In this document: positions 58,001 through 64,000 of the stretch, piece by piece | How positions within the stretch are numbered: position 1 is the stretch's first letter | Layout: every line of letters starts with the position of its first letter | NCBI GenBank assembly: GCA_040882285.1 | Contig: JBBEBQ010000010.1 | Coordinates: 332,147-396,146, forward strand | Direction: 5' to 3' | DNA: 64,000 bases | Source: Gemmatimonadaceae bacterium | GTDB lineage: Bacteria > Gemmatimonadota > Gemmatimonadetes > Gemmatimonadales > Gemmatimonadaceae | The notes under the pieces: generated by a model | Databases searched by the model: none | What the model saw: only the letters and a program-made list of their open reading frames with translations | What the model was told of the DNA's origin: nothing | Position numbers and translations under genes: made by a program

Positions 58001-59661
58001 ACGAACCGGATCGGGCCGCTCACGAATCCGCGGAGTCCCAGCGCGGGCGCGAACCGGCCGGCCGTCGCGAGCGCGAGCGGCGCGAACCGCGCGTCGGCAT
58101 CCAGCCACACGCGGGCGCCGCGCGGACGCACGGCGACGCGGCCGATGCCTCGGGACCGGTTGCCGCCCTCGACGTGCGTCATGTCGCCGGTCGCCACGAG
58201 CGTGGAGCCGGTCGAGCCGTTGAGCACCGTCGTCCCCGTGAACGTTCCGCCGAACGGAATGTCGGGGATGATCACTCGCGCCATCTCCGCTGTCACCGGC
58301 AGCAGCCGGAGCCGGAGATTCCGCGCGCGGAAATACTCGCCGACGCCGAGCTCGCCCGTCGCTATCACGCGATTCCGGCCGGAGCCCGGTCCGACGAAGG
58401 TGACGTCGCCGTCCACCCGCATGGCGTTGAATCCGCCGTCGAAGCGCGCCCGGCCGGAGAGAACTCCCGGGCGCGGCGGCCACGACACGCCGAGCACCTG
58501 ATCCAGGAGCGCGGTGCTGACGTTGGAGAATCGGAGGTCCGCCGCATGGAACGCGAGCGTGTCGGTGTCGGTGATTCCGATCTTTCCGGCGATGTGCGCG
58601 TCGCCAAGCCGCAGGTCCGCGTTCTCCACGAGATACATCGCGCTGTCGCCCTCCCAGTCCATGGAGAAGTCGAGCGATCCGCTGCCCCGCTCCGGCAGCT
58701 GCGGCAGCACCCAGCGCACGTCCGCCGGAGAGAACGGATTGGCGCGCATGCGCAGACGCAGGTCGGCGCCCTTCATCGTGTACCGACCCGACGCGATCGC
58801 GCGCGTGCCGGGCGCTTCGGCGCGCGCGTCGGCCCACCACACCGAGTCCTTGTTGAACTGGATCTTGCCGGTGAACGCGCGCACGACGAGCGACGGCGGG
58901 TTGAACGGGATCGCGTGCACCCGGCCAGACGCGACGTCGATCAGCGCGATCCTGAAATCCGGATCGTTGAGCCGCACCACGGGCATGCGCGCGTGGATGT
59001 CGCGATACTCGGAGACGTTCTGGAATCCGCCCGGCACGCGGATGATTCGCACGCGGCCTTCGCCCGCGAGCGCCTGCGTTATCTCGCGGTCCGGATCACC
59101 TTCTCCGCCGCCGGGCGTCCACGGCACGCGGGTCGTGAGGTCCACGTTCACCAGCGTGACGTCGTTGAAGCGGATCCACGTTCCCCAGCCGGGCTCGCGA
59201 GGGCCGGTATGTGGCACGGTGTCGCGCGGAAAGATCCGGTCGTAGTTCCACTTCTGTCCCGGCAGCCGCTCGATCACCACCTGCGCGTTCACGATCCGCA
59301 GATCGGACAGGACGATGCGCTTTCCGAACAGCGCGCGGAGACCGTACTCGGTGTAGATCGTGTCGGCGATGATCAGCGGCGCGCCGCTGCTGTCGGTGAT
59401 CGAGACGTCGATCAGCGTGACGTCGCGGAGCAGATTGCCGCGCACCTCTCCGATCTTGATTATTCCGCGCGAGTTACGCGTGAGAACGTCCACCACGCGG
59501 TCGCGCACGAAGTTGCGGCCGATGTCGGCCTGAGTGAGGATGAGCACGCCCACGGCCGCGAGCACGACGACGCCGGCGAGGGCGAGCCCCGCGAGCCCCA
59601 CGTGCTTCCTCCGGATCACCGGCCTGTAGCCGCGCCGCGGCGAGGCGGTCGGAGCGGTCAC
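55057..59661 (-). CDS. tamB: TamB-family translocation/assembly protein
   Basis: 1534 residues. A single N-terminal membrane anchor (VGLAGLALAGVVVLAAVGVLIL, about 20-42), then a very long beta-helix of the AsmA/TamB type spanning the periplasm, ending in the conserved TamB domain (DRGDYVFFSRRFKIRRGSAT, then SDILSYLAFGQSG) near 1340-1430. TamB-like proteins bridge the membranes and carry lipids or assist barrel assembly. GTG start overlaps the upstream Omp85 stop by 1 bp. Confidence 0.92.
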   Translation of the reverse strand: MTAPTASPRRGYRPVIRRKHVGLAGLALAGVVVLAAVGVLILTQADIGRNFVRDRVVDVLTRNSRGIIKIGEVRGNLLRDVTLIDVSITDSSGAPLIIADTIYTEYGLRALFGKRIVLSDLRIVNAQVVIERLPGQKWNYDRIFPRDTVPHTGPREPGWGTWIRFNDVTLVNVDLTTRVPWTPGGGEGDPDREITQALAGEGRVRIIRVPGGFQNVSEYRDIHARMPVVRLNDPDFRIALIDVASGRVHAIPFNPPSLVVRAFTGKIQFNKDSVWWADARAEAPGTRAIASGRYTMKGADLRLRMRANPFSPADVRWVLPQLPERGSGSLDFSMDWEGDSAMYLVENADLRLGDAHIAGKIGITDTDTLAFHAADLRFSNVSTALLDQVLGVSWPPRPGVLSGRARFDGGFNAMRVDGDVTFVGPGSGRNRVIATGELGVGEYFRARNLRLRLLPVTAEMARVIIPDIPFGGTFTGTTVLNGSTGSTLVATGDMTHVEGGNRSRGIGRVAVRPRGARVWLDADARFAPLALATAGRFAPALGLRGFVSGPIRFVGTLRDFTVNTTLAASGGGDIAINGRVDLEGRATAYDLRLNAALFNASAVSTRAPRTALTATAHMVGTGTDPETMRGNLVADVRTSTWDTLALDSAKVRVAFADGLARFDTLTVSVPQGRLDAQGTFGLSERRQGELQYSIAVDTLSALAGVIGADTGVVAPRPRILAARVERARADSLRIARETEVERAVTGRRVPPIAVDTPSVIPRGLLAGSLRAEGVATGNIKNFGLRGTARGTNLVARGQRVGRLVADYEWTGGRTPASKLVVDAQLADARLAGFALDSIDAQILYQQPGGTADISIVQDDRTRYGLAAQYRLHANHHELHLDSMRLQFDTTVWTNTQPSEIQWGARGLMVRTLELTNPAGGRIFVDGLIPREGNADLRLAVDRFEIADIASLLQSDIGARGLLSFDVNASGTLADPRFKGAFGATDFVYNETRLPEVHGTVDYTDETLTGRADATLPNGRSIIVAEGTIPVNLALTGVTGSRIPRDRQIALRVTADSFPVAILPQLGGYVTNVRGRTSGNVTIGGTLSAPALSGTVAIENGSAKIVPTGVTVRQVYGVVRMTGDTVVVDSLVGRSAGPFRVTGGVGVGAFRAPSFDLHLTSTNARILDNDHGELFADLDVAMYGPFDGALISGGVRIREGVLYIPTPEDREVIGADDPALFAVLDTALTPASEIFPAQSPLLANLRVELNLRVERDVFVRAPNVNLEVYTDGDLIVRADRARESLTLDGVLLSDRGDYVFFSRRFKIRRGSATFVGLSEINPTLQIQGEYEVRLPTREAINIQIVIGGTLRSPKITLTSDAQPPMAQSDILSYLAFGQSGTTLTQLGGSALSTGGGAGTLVGTGAALATKQLAAVALGVFTEEIAAEAARSLGADVLIISPAEIQTDVGSFLRSTEVEFGKYVNPNTFISLTGRPDPAALRRPGFTLEHRFPSMPGYRIEMALEPRYLLREPTLERREPITRSVLGLFLIREWRY

Positions 59662-61916
59662 TAGAACGCTTCGCCTATCGAGAGATGGAGGACCATCCGA
59701 TCCAATACCCCCATGAACCCGCCGCGAGCCACCGCGTACTCGCGGCGCGTGTTCAGCCGGACGAGCCTGCGCTCACCGTCCACGATCTCCTCCGAGATCA
59801 CCGGCAGCCGCTCGGCGCGTCCCGGGTTGATGCCGATGTCGACGCGGATCGGGCCGACCGGCGAGCGGTAGCGCACGCCGAAGCCCGGCGTCACGGCGGC
59901 GCGGCTGCCGGGAAGCGAGGGATCAATGTTCTGCGTCACGACGCCGGCGTCGATGAACACCGCGCCGGAGAGCTGCCGCCACACGGGGAAGCGCAGCTCC
60001 ACGTTTGCCTCTGCCACGGTGTTTCCACCGAGTGGGCGCGGCTGGAAATCCTCGTCCTGAAACGCGACCGAATTCGGATCGCAGTCAGTGATCGGCGTCG
60101 GCTCGGGGCAGGCGAGCGGTCCGTCCTTCGACAGCTTCCCCGCGCGCAGCTCCGCGGCGGAGACGGTGAGCACGCGGGGCCCGAGCTGGTTCTCCCCGAA
60201 TCCGCGCACCGATTGCGCGCCGCCGGCGAAGAAGCGCGTGCGCGGGTGCAGGATCTGCTCGCCTTCCAATCCACCGAGCGCCTCGCCCGTGCTCGCGACT
60301 CCCTTGACCCAGCCGAGGCGAATGTGCCCGCCGAACACGCCCCGCCGGCGGATCCGCCGGAATACCGCCGCCTCGGCGGACGCGCGATTGTAGCGATAGT
60401 CCGATGCGGTGAAGCCGGACGCGTGCTCGAGCGCGGTGCGGCCGCGGAAGCCCTGGCTGGGGGAGAACGGATCGTTGGTGCGGTCGATGTTGCCAGTGAG
60501 CGTGAGCGGAGAGATGCGCTGAGTTCTGCGGAGGGCGTCCAGGGTCGGACGGTCGCACACGCCGAAGTTGACGCAGAAGTACACGTCTCCGGCCTCGACG
60601 GTGGTCAGCTCGAAGCGGTAGTTGAGGCTGGCCGGCGCCCGCAACGCCACCTCGCGGGTGAACGTCGCGCTCGAGCCGTAGCCGCGATCCACGTAGATGC
60701 CGGGCGCGCTGCGCCGGTGCGTGAAGACCGACAGCGCGAGCGCGTTCCGAGCCGAGCCGAACCACGGCTGCTGCAGCTCGGCGCTGCCGTTGTACGTGGG
60801 CGCGAAATAGCGGCCCCGGTCGCTGCCGACGTTCACGTAGTTGTCCGAGAAGATCAGCTTGTTGTTCAGCTGCTCGGCGAGCAGATTGCCGACCGCGCCG
60901 GTCACCGTCAGCCGCCGCGCTCCGCGGGTGAAGTTGTAATGCGTGTACCTGCCTTCGGCCTGAACGAAGTCCGCGGTGGTGAAGCCGAAGCTCGCCCGCG
61001 CTTCGCGCGGCGGTGACTCGACCACCGTGATGTCGACGATCTTGGTGGAGTCGACTCCCGTCTCCTCGGTCGACAGCTCGATGACCGCGCGGCGGAAGAG
61101 GTTCGATTCGTACAGGTTCCGCTGGCTGCGCAGCAGGTCGGAGCGGTGGTAGAGATCACCCTCCTCGAACGTCAGCGAACGGCGGATCGTGCGCACGGAG
61201 ACCTGCTCGTTCCCGTGGACGTGGATGCTGTCGATGGTCGTGAGCCAGCGCGGATTGAGCGTGATCGCGACCGACGCCGACAGTCCGTCCCGGGCGAGCG
61301 CGATGGACGTGTCCACGATCGCGTCGGCATAGCCGCGGTCCCACAGCGCGATCTCCAGCCGGAGGCGCATGGAGTCGAGCTTGATCATGTTGAGCGGGTC
61401 GCCCCGCCTGAGCAGCGTGCGTCGCGTGATCGCCCGGTTCGGGAGGACCGGAGTCGTCTGCGTTATCGAGACGTCGCTGACGAGGGTAGGCGGGCCTTCG
61501 TCCACTACGAACGTGACCGCGACCTTGTCGCGGTCGCGCGGAGCGATAACCGTGTCGACCTGCGTCTCGCGGAAGCCGCGCTTCCAGTAGAACACGCGCA
61601 GCCGGAGCATGTCGCGGATCAGCTCGTCCCGGTCCAGGTAGCGCCGCTCGTAGAACAGCTTGCTCTTGTTGAACCAGCAGATCGGTCGCAGCGCGAAGCT
61701 CTCGCAGTGCGATTCGTCGGTGACGATGCTCTCGCGCAGCTCGTCGACCTTGAGCGACTTGACGCCCTGGAATTTGAGGTCGACTACCTCCGGCTTTTTT
61801 TCCTCGTCCTGGGCCGAAGCGGGGACCGGGGCCAGCGGCCCGGAGACCGCGGCGAGGCACAGGAACAAGGCGGTGCCAGACCTGGAAGGGACCCAGCGCC
61901 TCGGACTCGGATGCAT
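59661..61916 (-). CDS. Omp85-family outer-membrane assembly protein (BamA/TamA)
   Basis: 751 residues with a signal peptide ending VPASAQ. POTRA domains cover about 45-330 (VDLKFQGVKSLKVDELRESI; TIDSIHVHGNEQVSVRTIRRSL). The C-terminal barrel has the lid-loop motif GGAQSVRGFGENQLGP and SPVGPIRVDIGI, and ends in LSIGEAF with a terminal Phe. The Cys-containing CESFALRPICWFNKSK in the first POTRA is unusual. Pairing with tamB favours TamA; it could also be the main BamA. Confidence 0.93.
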   Translation of the reverse strand: MHPSPRRWVPSRSGTALFLCLAAVSGPLAPVPASAQDEEKKPEVVDLKFQGVKSLKVDELRESIVTDESHCESFALRPICWFNKSKLFYERRYLDRDELIRDMLRLRVFYWKRGFRETQVDTVIAPRDRDKVAVTFVVDEGPPTLVSDVSITQTTPVLPNRAITRRTLLRRGDPLNMIKLDSMRLRLEIALWDRGYADAIVDTSIALARDGLSASVAITLNPRWLTTIDSIHVHGNEQVSVRTIRRSLTFEEGDLYHRSDLLRSQRNLYESNLFRRAVIELSTEETGVDSTKIVDITVVESPPREARASFGFTTADFVQAEGRYTHYNFTRGARRLTVTGAVGNLLAEQLNNKLIFSDNYVNVGSDRGRYFAPTYNGSAELQQPWFGSARNALALSVFTHRRSAPGIYVDRGYGSSATFTREVALRAPASLNYRFELTTVEAGDVYFCVNFGVCDRPTLDALRRTQRISPLTLTGNIDRTNDPFSPSQGFRGRTALEHASGFTASDYRYNRASAEAAVFRRIRRRGVFGGHIRLGWVKGVASTGEALGGLEGEQILHPRTRFFAGGAQSVRGFGENQLGPRVLTVSAAELRAGKLSKDGPLACPEPTPITDCDPNSVAFQDEDFQPRPLGGNTVAEANVELRFPVWRQLSGAVFIDAGVVTQNIDPSLPGSRAAVTPGFGVRYRSPVGPIRVDIGINPGRAERLPVISEEIVDGERRLVRLNTRREYAVARGGFMGVLDRMVLHLSIGEAF

Positions 61917-61944
61917 GCCTCCCGCAGGAGCAAGCAGTGGGCCG

Positions 61945-63423
61945 TTAGAGGCCCTCTAGAAGGGCGTCGTTACCGGGGGTGGAGGCGATTCGCTTGATCA
62001 GCCATTCCATGGCCGAAGTCGAGGGCATCTGCTGGAGGCCCCGGCGGAGCGTGTAGACGTGGTCCAGCTGCTCCGGCCGGAAGAGCTTCTCCTCCCGGCG
62101 CGTGCCGCTCGTTCCGATGTCGATCGCCGGGAAAATGCGTTTCTCGGCCAGCGTCCGGTCGAGCTTGATCTCGCAGTTTCCGGTGCCCTTGAACTCCTCG
62201 AAGATGACGTCGTCCATGCGCGAGCCGGTCTCGACGAGAGCGGTCGCGATGATCGTGAGCGAGCCTCCGCCGTGCTGCTCCGCGACCGCGCGGGCCGAGC
62301 CGAAAAAAGCTTTCGGCTTGGCCATCGCCGTGGCGTCGAGACCGCCGGACAGGGTGCGGCCGGTGCCGCGCTCCACGGTGTTGTGCGCGCGCGCCAGGCG
62401 CGTGATCGAGTCGAGAACGATCACGACGTCGCGGCCGAGCTCCACGAGACGGCGCGCTCTTTCGAGCGTGATCTCGGCGACGTCGGTGTGGCGGTTCGCG
62501 GGCATGTCGAAGCTGGACGCGACGACTTCGCCGTAACCCCAGGTAATCATCTCGCTGACTTCCTCGGGGCGCTCGTCCACGAGCAGCACGAGCAGCACGG
62601 CCTGCGGATGATTCACGGCGACTCCCTCGGTGATCGCCTGCAGGAGCATGGTCTTTCCGGCGCGCGCTGGCGCGACAATCAGCGCGCGCTGGCCGTAGCC
62701 GATCGGCGCGATCAGGTCGATGGCGCGGCGCGTCAGCTCGGGTCCGCCCTTGGCGGGCTTGCCGGTCTCCAGCTTGAGCTTGCGGTCGGGATACGATGCC
62801 GTGAGCGATCCGAAATCGGGGCGCCTCGCCGTCGCCGCGGGATCGGCGTCGTTGATCGTCCGGACTTCGACGACGACGGTGCGATTGCGGTGATCGCGAC
62901 CTGTGGTCGCGTTGAGCTCGTCGCCCCGGCGGAGCCCCAGCTGGCGCACGAGATGTCCGGGCACCATCGGATCAGATGGGTCTGGGAGGTAGCTGTTGGC
63001 GGCTTGTCGAATGAACCCGCTGTCGCGTTGCGGATCGAACCAGCCGGTCGCTTCCGCGTCGGCGACGACCGGCGTGGGAGGCTGCTGGTCCTGCTGCTGT
63101 TGCTGCTGCTGCTGCTGCGGCTGGCGGTCGCGGCGCGGACCGTGTCCGCGTCCCCGCCTGCCGTGCCGGGGGTTGGGCCCGCGGCGCCCATTTCTGCGCG
63201 TGTCGCTCTCGCCGGACGGTCCCTGCTGACGCTCCCGGTTACCACCCTGTTGCCGACCGCGAGGGCGATCCTGCTGCTCCTGGCCGGTGGGATAGTTGCG
63301 CTCGGGGTTGTCGCCCGGAGCCGGCGAGCCGGGTCGGTCGTCGGACCGGTCCTGCACTGAAGGCTCGGCTCGGGGCTCGTCCGTGACGGACGGCGGCTGT
63401 GGATTCGTGCTGTCTGGATCCAT
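61945..63423 (-). CDS. rho: Transcription termination factor Rho with disordered N-terminal extension
   Basis: 492 residues from ATG 63423 (TTG 63498 would add 25). Residues 1-125 are disordered, rich in Arg, Gln, Asn, Gly and Pro, with a run of nine Gln encoded by CAG/CAA. The RNA-binding OB domain follows (GWFDPQRDSGFIRQAANSYL, RKGDE-like LRRGDELNATT), then the RecA-like core: LIVAPARAGKTMLLQ, LVDERPEEVSEM, VVIVLDSITRLARAHNTV (about 350) and LVETGSRMDDVIFEEFKGTGN. Upstream of bamA/tamB by 28 bp, probably one operon. Confidence 0.94.
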   Translation of the reverse strand: MDPDSTNPQPPSVTDEPRAEPSVQDRSDDRPGSPAPGDNPERNYPTGQEQQDRPRGRQQGGNRERQQGPSGESDTRRNGRRGPNPRHGRRGRGHGPRRDRQPQQQQQQQQQDQQPPTPVVADAEATGWFDPQRDSGFIRQAANSYLPDPSDPMVPGHLVRQLGLRRGDELNATTGRDHRNRTVVVEVRTINDADPAATARRPDFGSLTASYPDRKLKLETGKPAKGGPELTRRAIDLIAPIGYGQRALIVAPARAGKTMLLQAITEGVAVNHPQAVLLVLLVDERPEEVSEMITWGYGEVVASSFDMPANRHTDVAEITLERARRLVELGRDVVIVLDSITRLARAHNTVERGTGRTLSGGLDATAMAKPKAFFGSARAVAEQHGGGSLTIIATALVETGSRMDDVIFEEFKGTGNCEIKLDRTLAEKRIFPAIDIGTSGTRREEKLFRPEQLDHVYTLRRGLQQMPSTSAMEWLIKRIASTPGNDALLEGL

Positions 63424-63781
63424 GGATCGTGAAGCGGGGTTATTGCTCCCGTTTCCGGCGCCGTTGCGCCGGACGGGCGTGGTCCTCGCAAGCGGCAATC
63501 GCCGCCCGAGGTTTAGCTCCTTCCTGGGGTCTGCTGCTTGTCGGAAAAGATCTCGCGGCTATGAAGCCATACGGCATTGCCGTAGCACCGCGGGAATCAA
63601 ACGGTCGCAGGGAGTAGCGGGGAACTCACGCGGCTTACCGCGACCTGCAATTCTCCAGATAGACGCGCGGTGGACAGCGCGGTCACTACACAATGCTAGT
63701 AGTGGGGGGCGGCAAAGTAAAGCAATGGCGGGTTCTGGGATATTCCAGGCGGAATATTCCAGGAGCTTATCTTCCGCGACG
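63424..63781. other. Divergent intergenic region between rho and the last gene
   Basis: 358 bp with no convincing gene. It holds an inverted repeat CACTAC-N9-GTAGTG (63685-63705), the direct repeat ATATTCCAGG at 63740-63749 and 63754-63763 around the palindrome GGAATATTCC (63751-63760), and on the rho side a possible stem GGTCGC/GCGACC plus the palindrome TACGGCAATGCCGTA. These could be operators and a structured rho leader. I recognise no riboswitch. Confidence 0.4.
63740..63763 (+). promoter_or_regulatory. Tandem ATATTCCAGG operator-like site
   Basis: Two exact 10-bp copies start 14 bp apart, 19 bp before ATG 63782; the second overlaps the palindrome GGAATATTCC. Looks like a regulator site, unassigned. 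Confidence 0.35.
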
Positions 63782-64000
63782 ATGCCTGACTCCGTCGACG
63801 TAACTGTTCTTATTCGACAAGCCGTCGATCGCTACAAGTCCGACGGCGAGATGGGCCCGCTGCAGGACACACTCGCCGCTCTTCCCGAAACCGCGCCGGC
63901 CATTCTCGCCGAAGCCGTGGAGCCGTACCGCGACATGCCCGAAGTCGCCGGCCCCGTGTACGAGCGGATCGTCGCGGCCGAGCCGGACGACGCGCGCGCG
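63782..64000 (+). CDS. Unknown protein, 3' partial
   Basis: 73 codons from ATG 63782 run off the window without a stop. The visible part (VTVLIRQAVDRYKSDGEMGP, then LQDTLAALPETAPAILAEAV) is helical and may begin a TPR or similar scaffold. No family recognised. AGGAG at 63761-63765 is rather far from the ATG. Confidence 0.55.
   Translation, partial: MPDSVDVTVLIRQAVDRYKSDGEMGPLQDTLAALPETAPAILAEAVEPYRDMPEVAGPVYERIVAAEPDDARA

Noticed and set aside
56152-59664. 1170-codon plus-strand frame opposite tamB
   Set aside because: Composition is Arg/His/Asp-rich shadow of tamB; no recognisable domain, while tamB shows family features throughout.
63424-63660. Riboswitch in the rho leader
   Set aside because: Some stems can be drawn, but no conserved consensus that I know is present.

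Overview
The window is high-GC bacterial chromosome, densely packed with about 55 protein-coding genes, many overlapping by 4 bp (ATGA/GTGA/TTGA). It shows no rRNA, tRNA, CRISPR array or phage. Omp85/TamB genes, C-terminal Phe barrels and a periplasmic MsrPQ system indicate a diderm. Carbohydrate-binding CBM48-type domains on an anti-sigma-like protein and on a barrel protein, a Rho with a disordered Arg/Gln/Asn-rich N-terminus, giant multi-HAMP hybrid kinases and DUF4382 lipoproteins suggest Gemmatimonadota or a close relative. This assignment is inference.

Layout. 1-1.1 kb: end of an outer-membrane protein and a RidA-like gene. 1.35-6.1 kb: an ECF sigma operon with a CBM48 anti-sigma-like partner, two related secreted proteins, a CBM48 barrel protein and a DUF4382 lipoprotein, closed by a strong terminator. 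Two matching ECF-type promoters lie in front of the sigma gene and of the fifth gene. 6.3-15.3 kb: small envelope proteins, a four-helix-bundle (S23-like) gene between inverted repeats, a membrane histidine kinase with an M28 peptidase, DUF3293, a TPR protein, an AlkA-like glycosylase, CDGSH, DUF6526 and OsmC. 15.3-19.7 kb: RecQ, MsrP-MsrQ and a THUMP RNA methyltransferase. 19.9-38.7 kb: one long co-directional run with a 1900-residue multi-HAMP hybrid kinase, CheR, CheB, a response regulator-kinase, SucA, a PIG-L deacetylase, a Fe3+/phosphonate-type ABC importer and NDH-2. 38.8-44.8 kb (minus): an MFS exporter and a four-gene BMP-family nucleoside-type ABC importer. 45-48.5 kb: nadB-nadA-nadC, giving aspartate to nicotinate mononucleotide. 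48.6-52.9 kb (minus): a frameshifted acyl-CoA dehydrogenase, a small membrane protein and a YyaL/DUF255 thioredoxin-domain protein. 53.2-55 kb: FluC fluoride channel and M20 dipeptidase. 55-63.4 kb (minus): rho-bamA/tamA-tamB. 63.8 kb: start of a further gene.

Two families of intergenic DNA stand out. The first is a set of arrays with a 7-bp period (the heptad differs between loci), mostly arranged as foldback inverted repeats at about eight loci. One pair brackets the four-helix-bundle gene, and another has been drawn into the signal-peptide region of a lipoprotein. The second is three long hairpins whose arms are locus-specific but whose loops share the core CTACGCT...CGCTAACACG. Neither is explained by the genes. 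They are the best candidates here for something undescribed.
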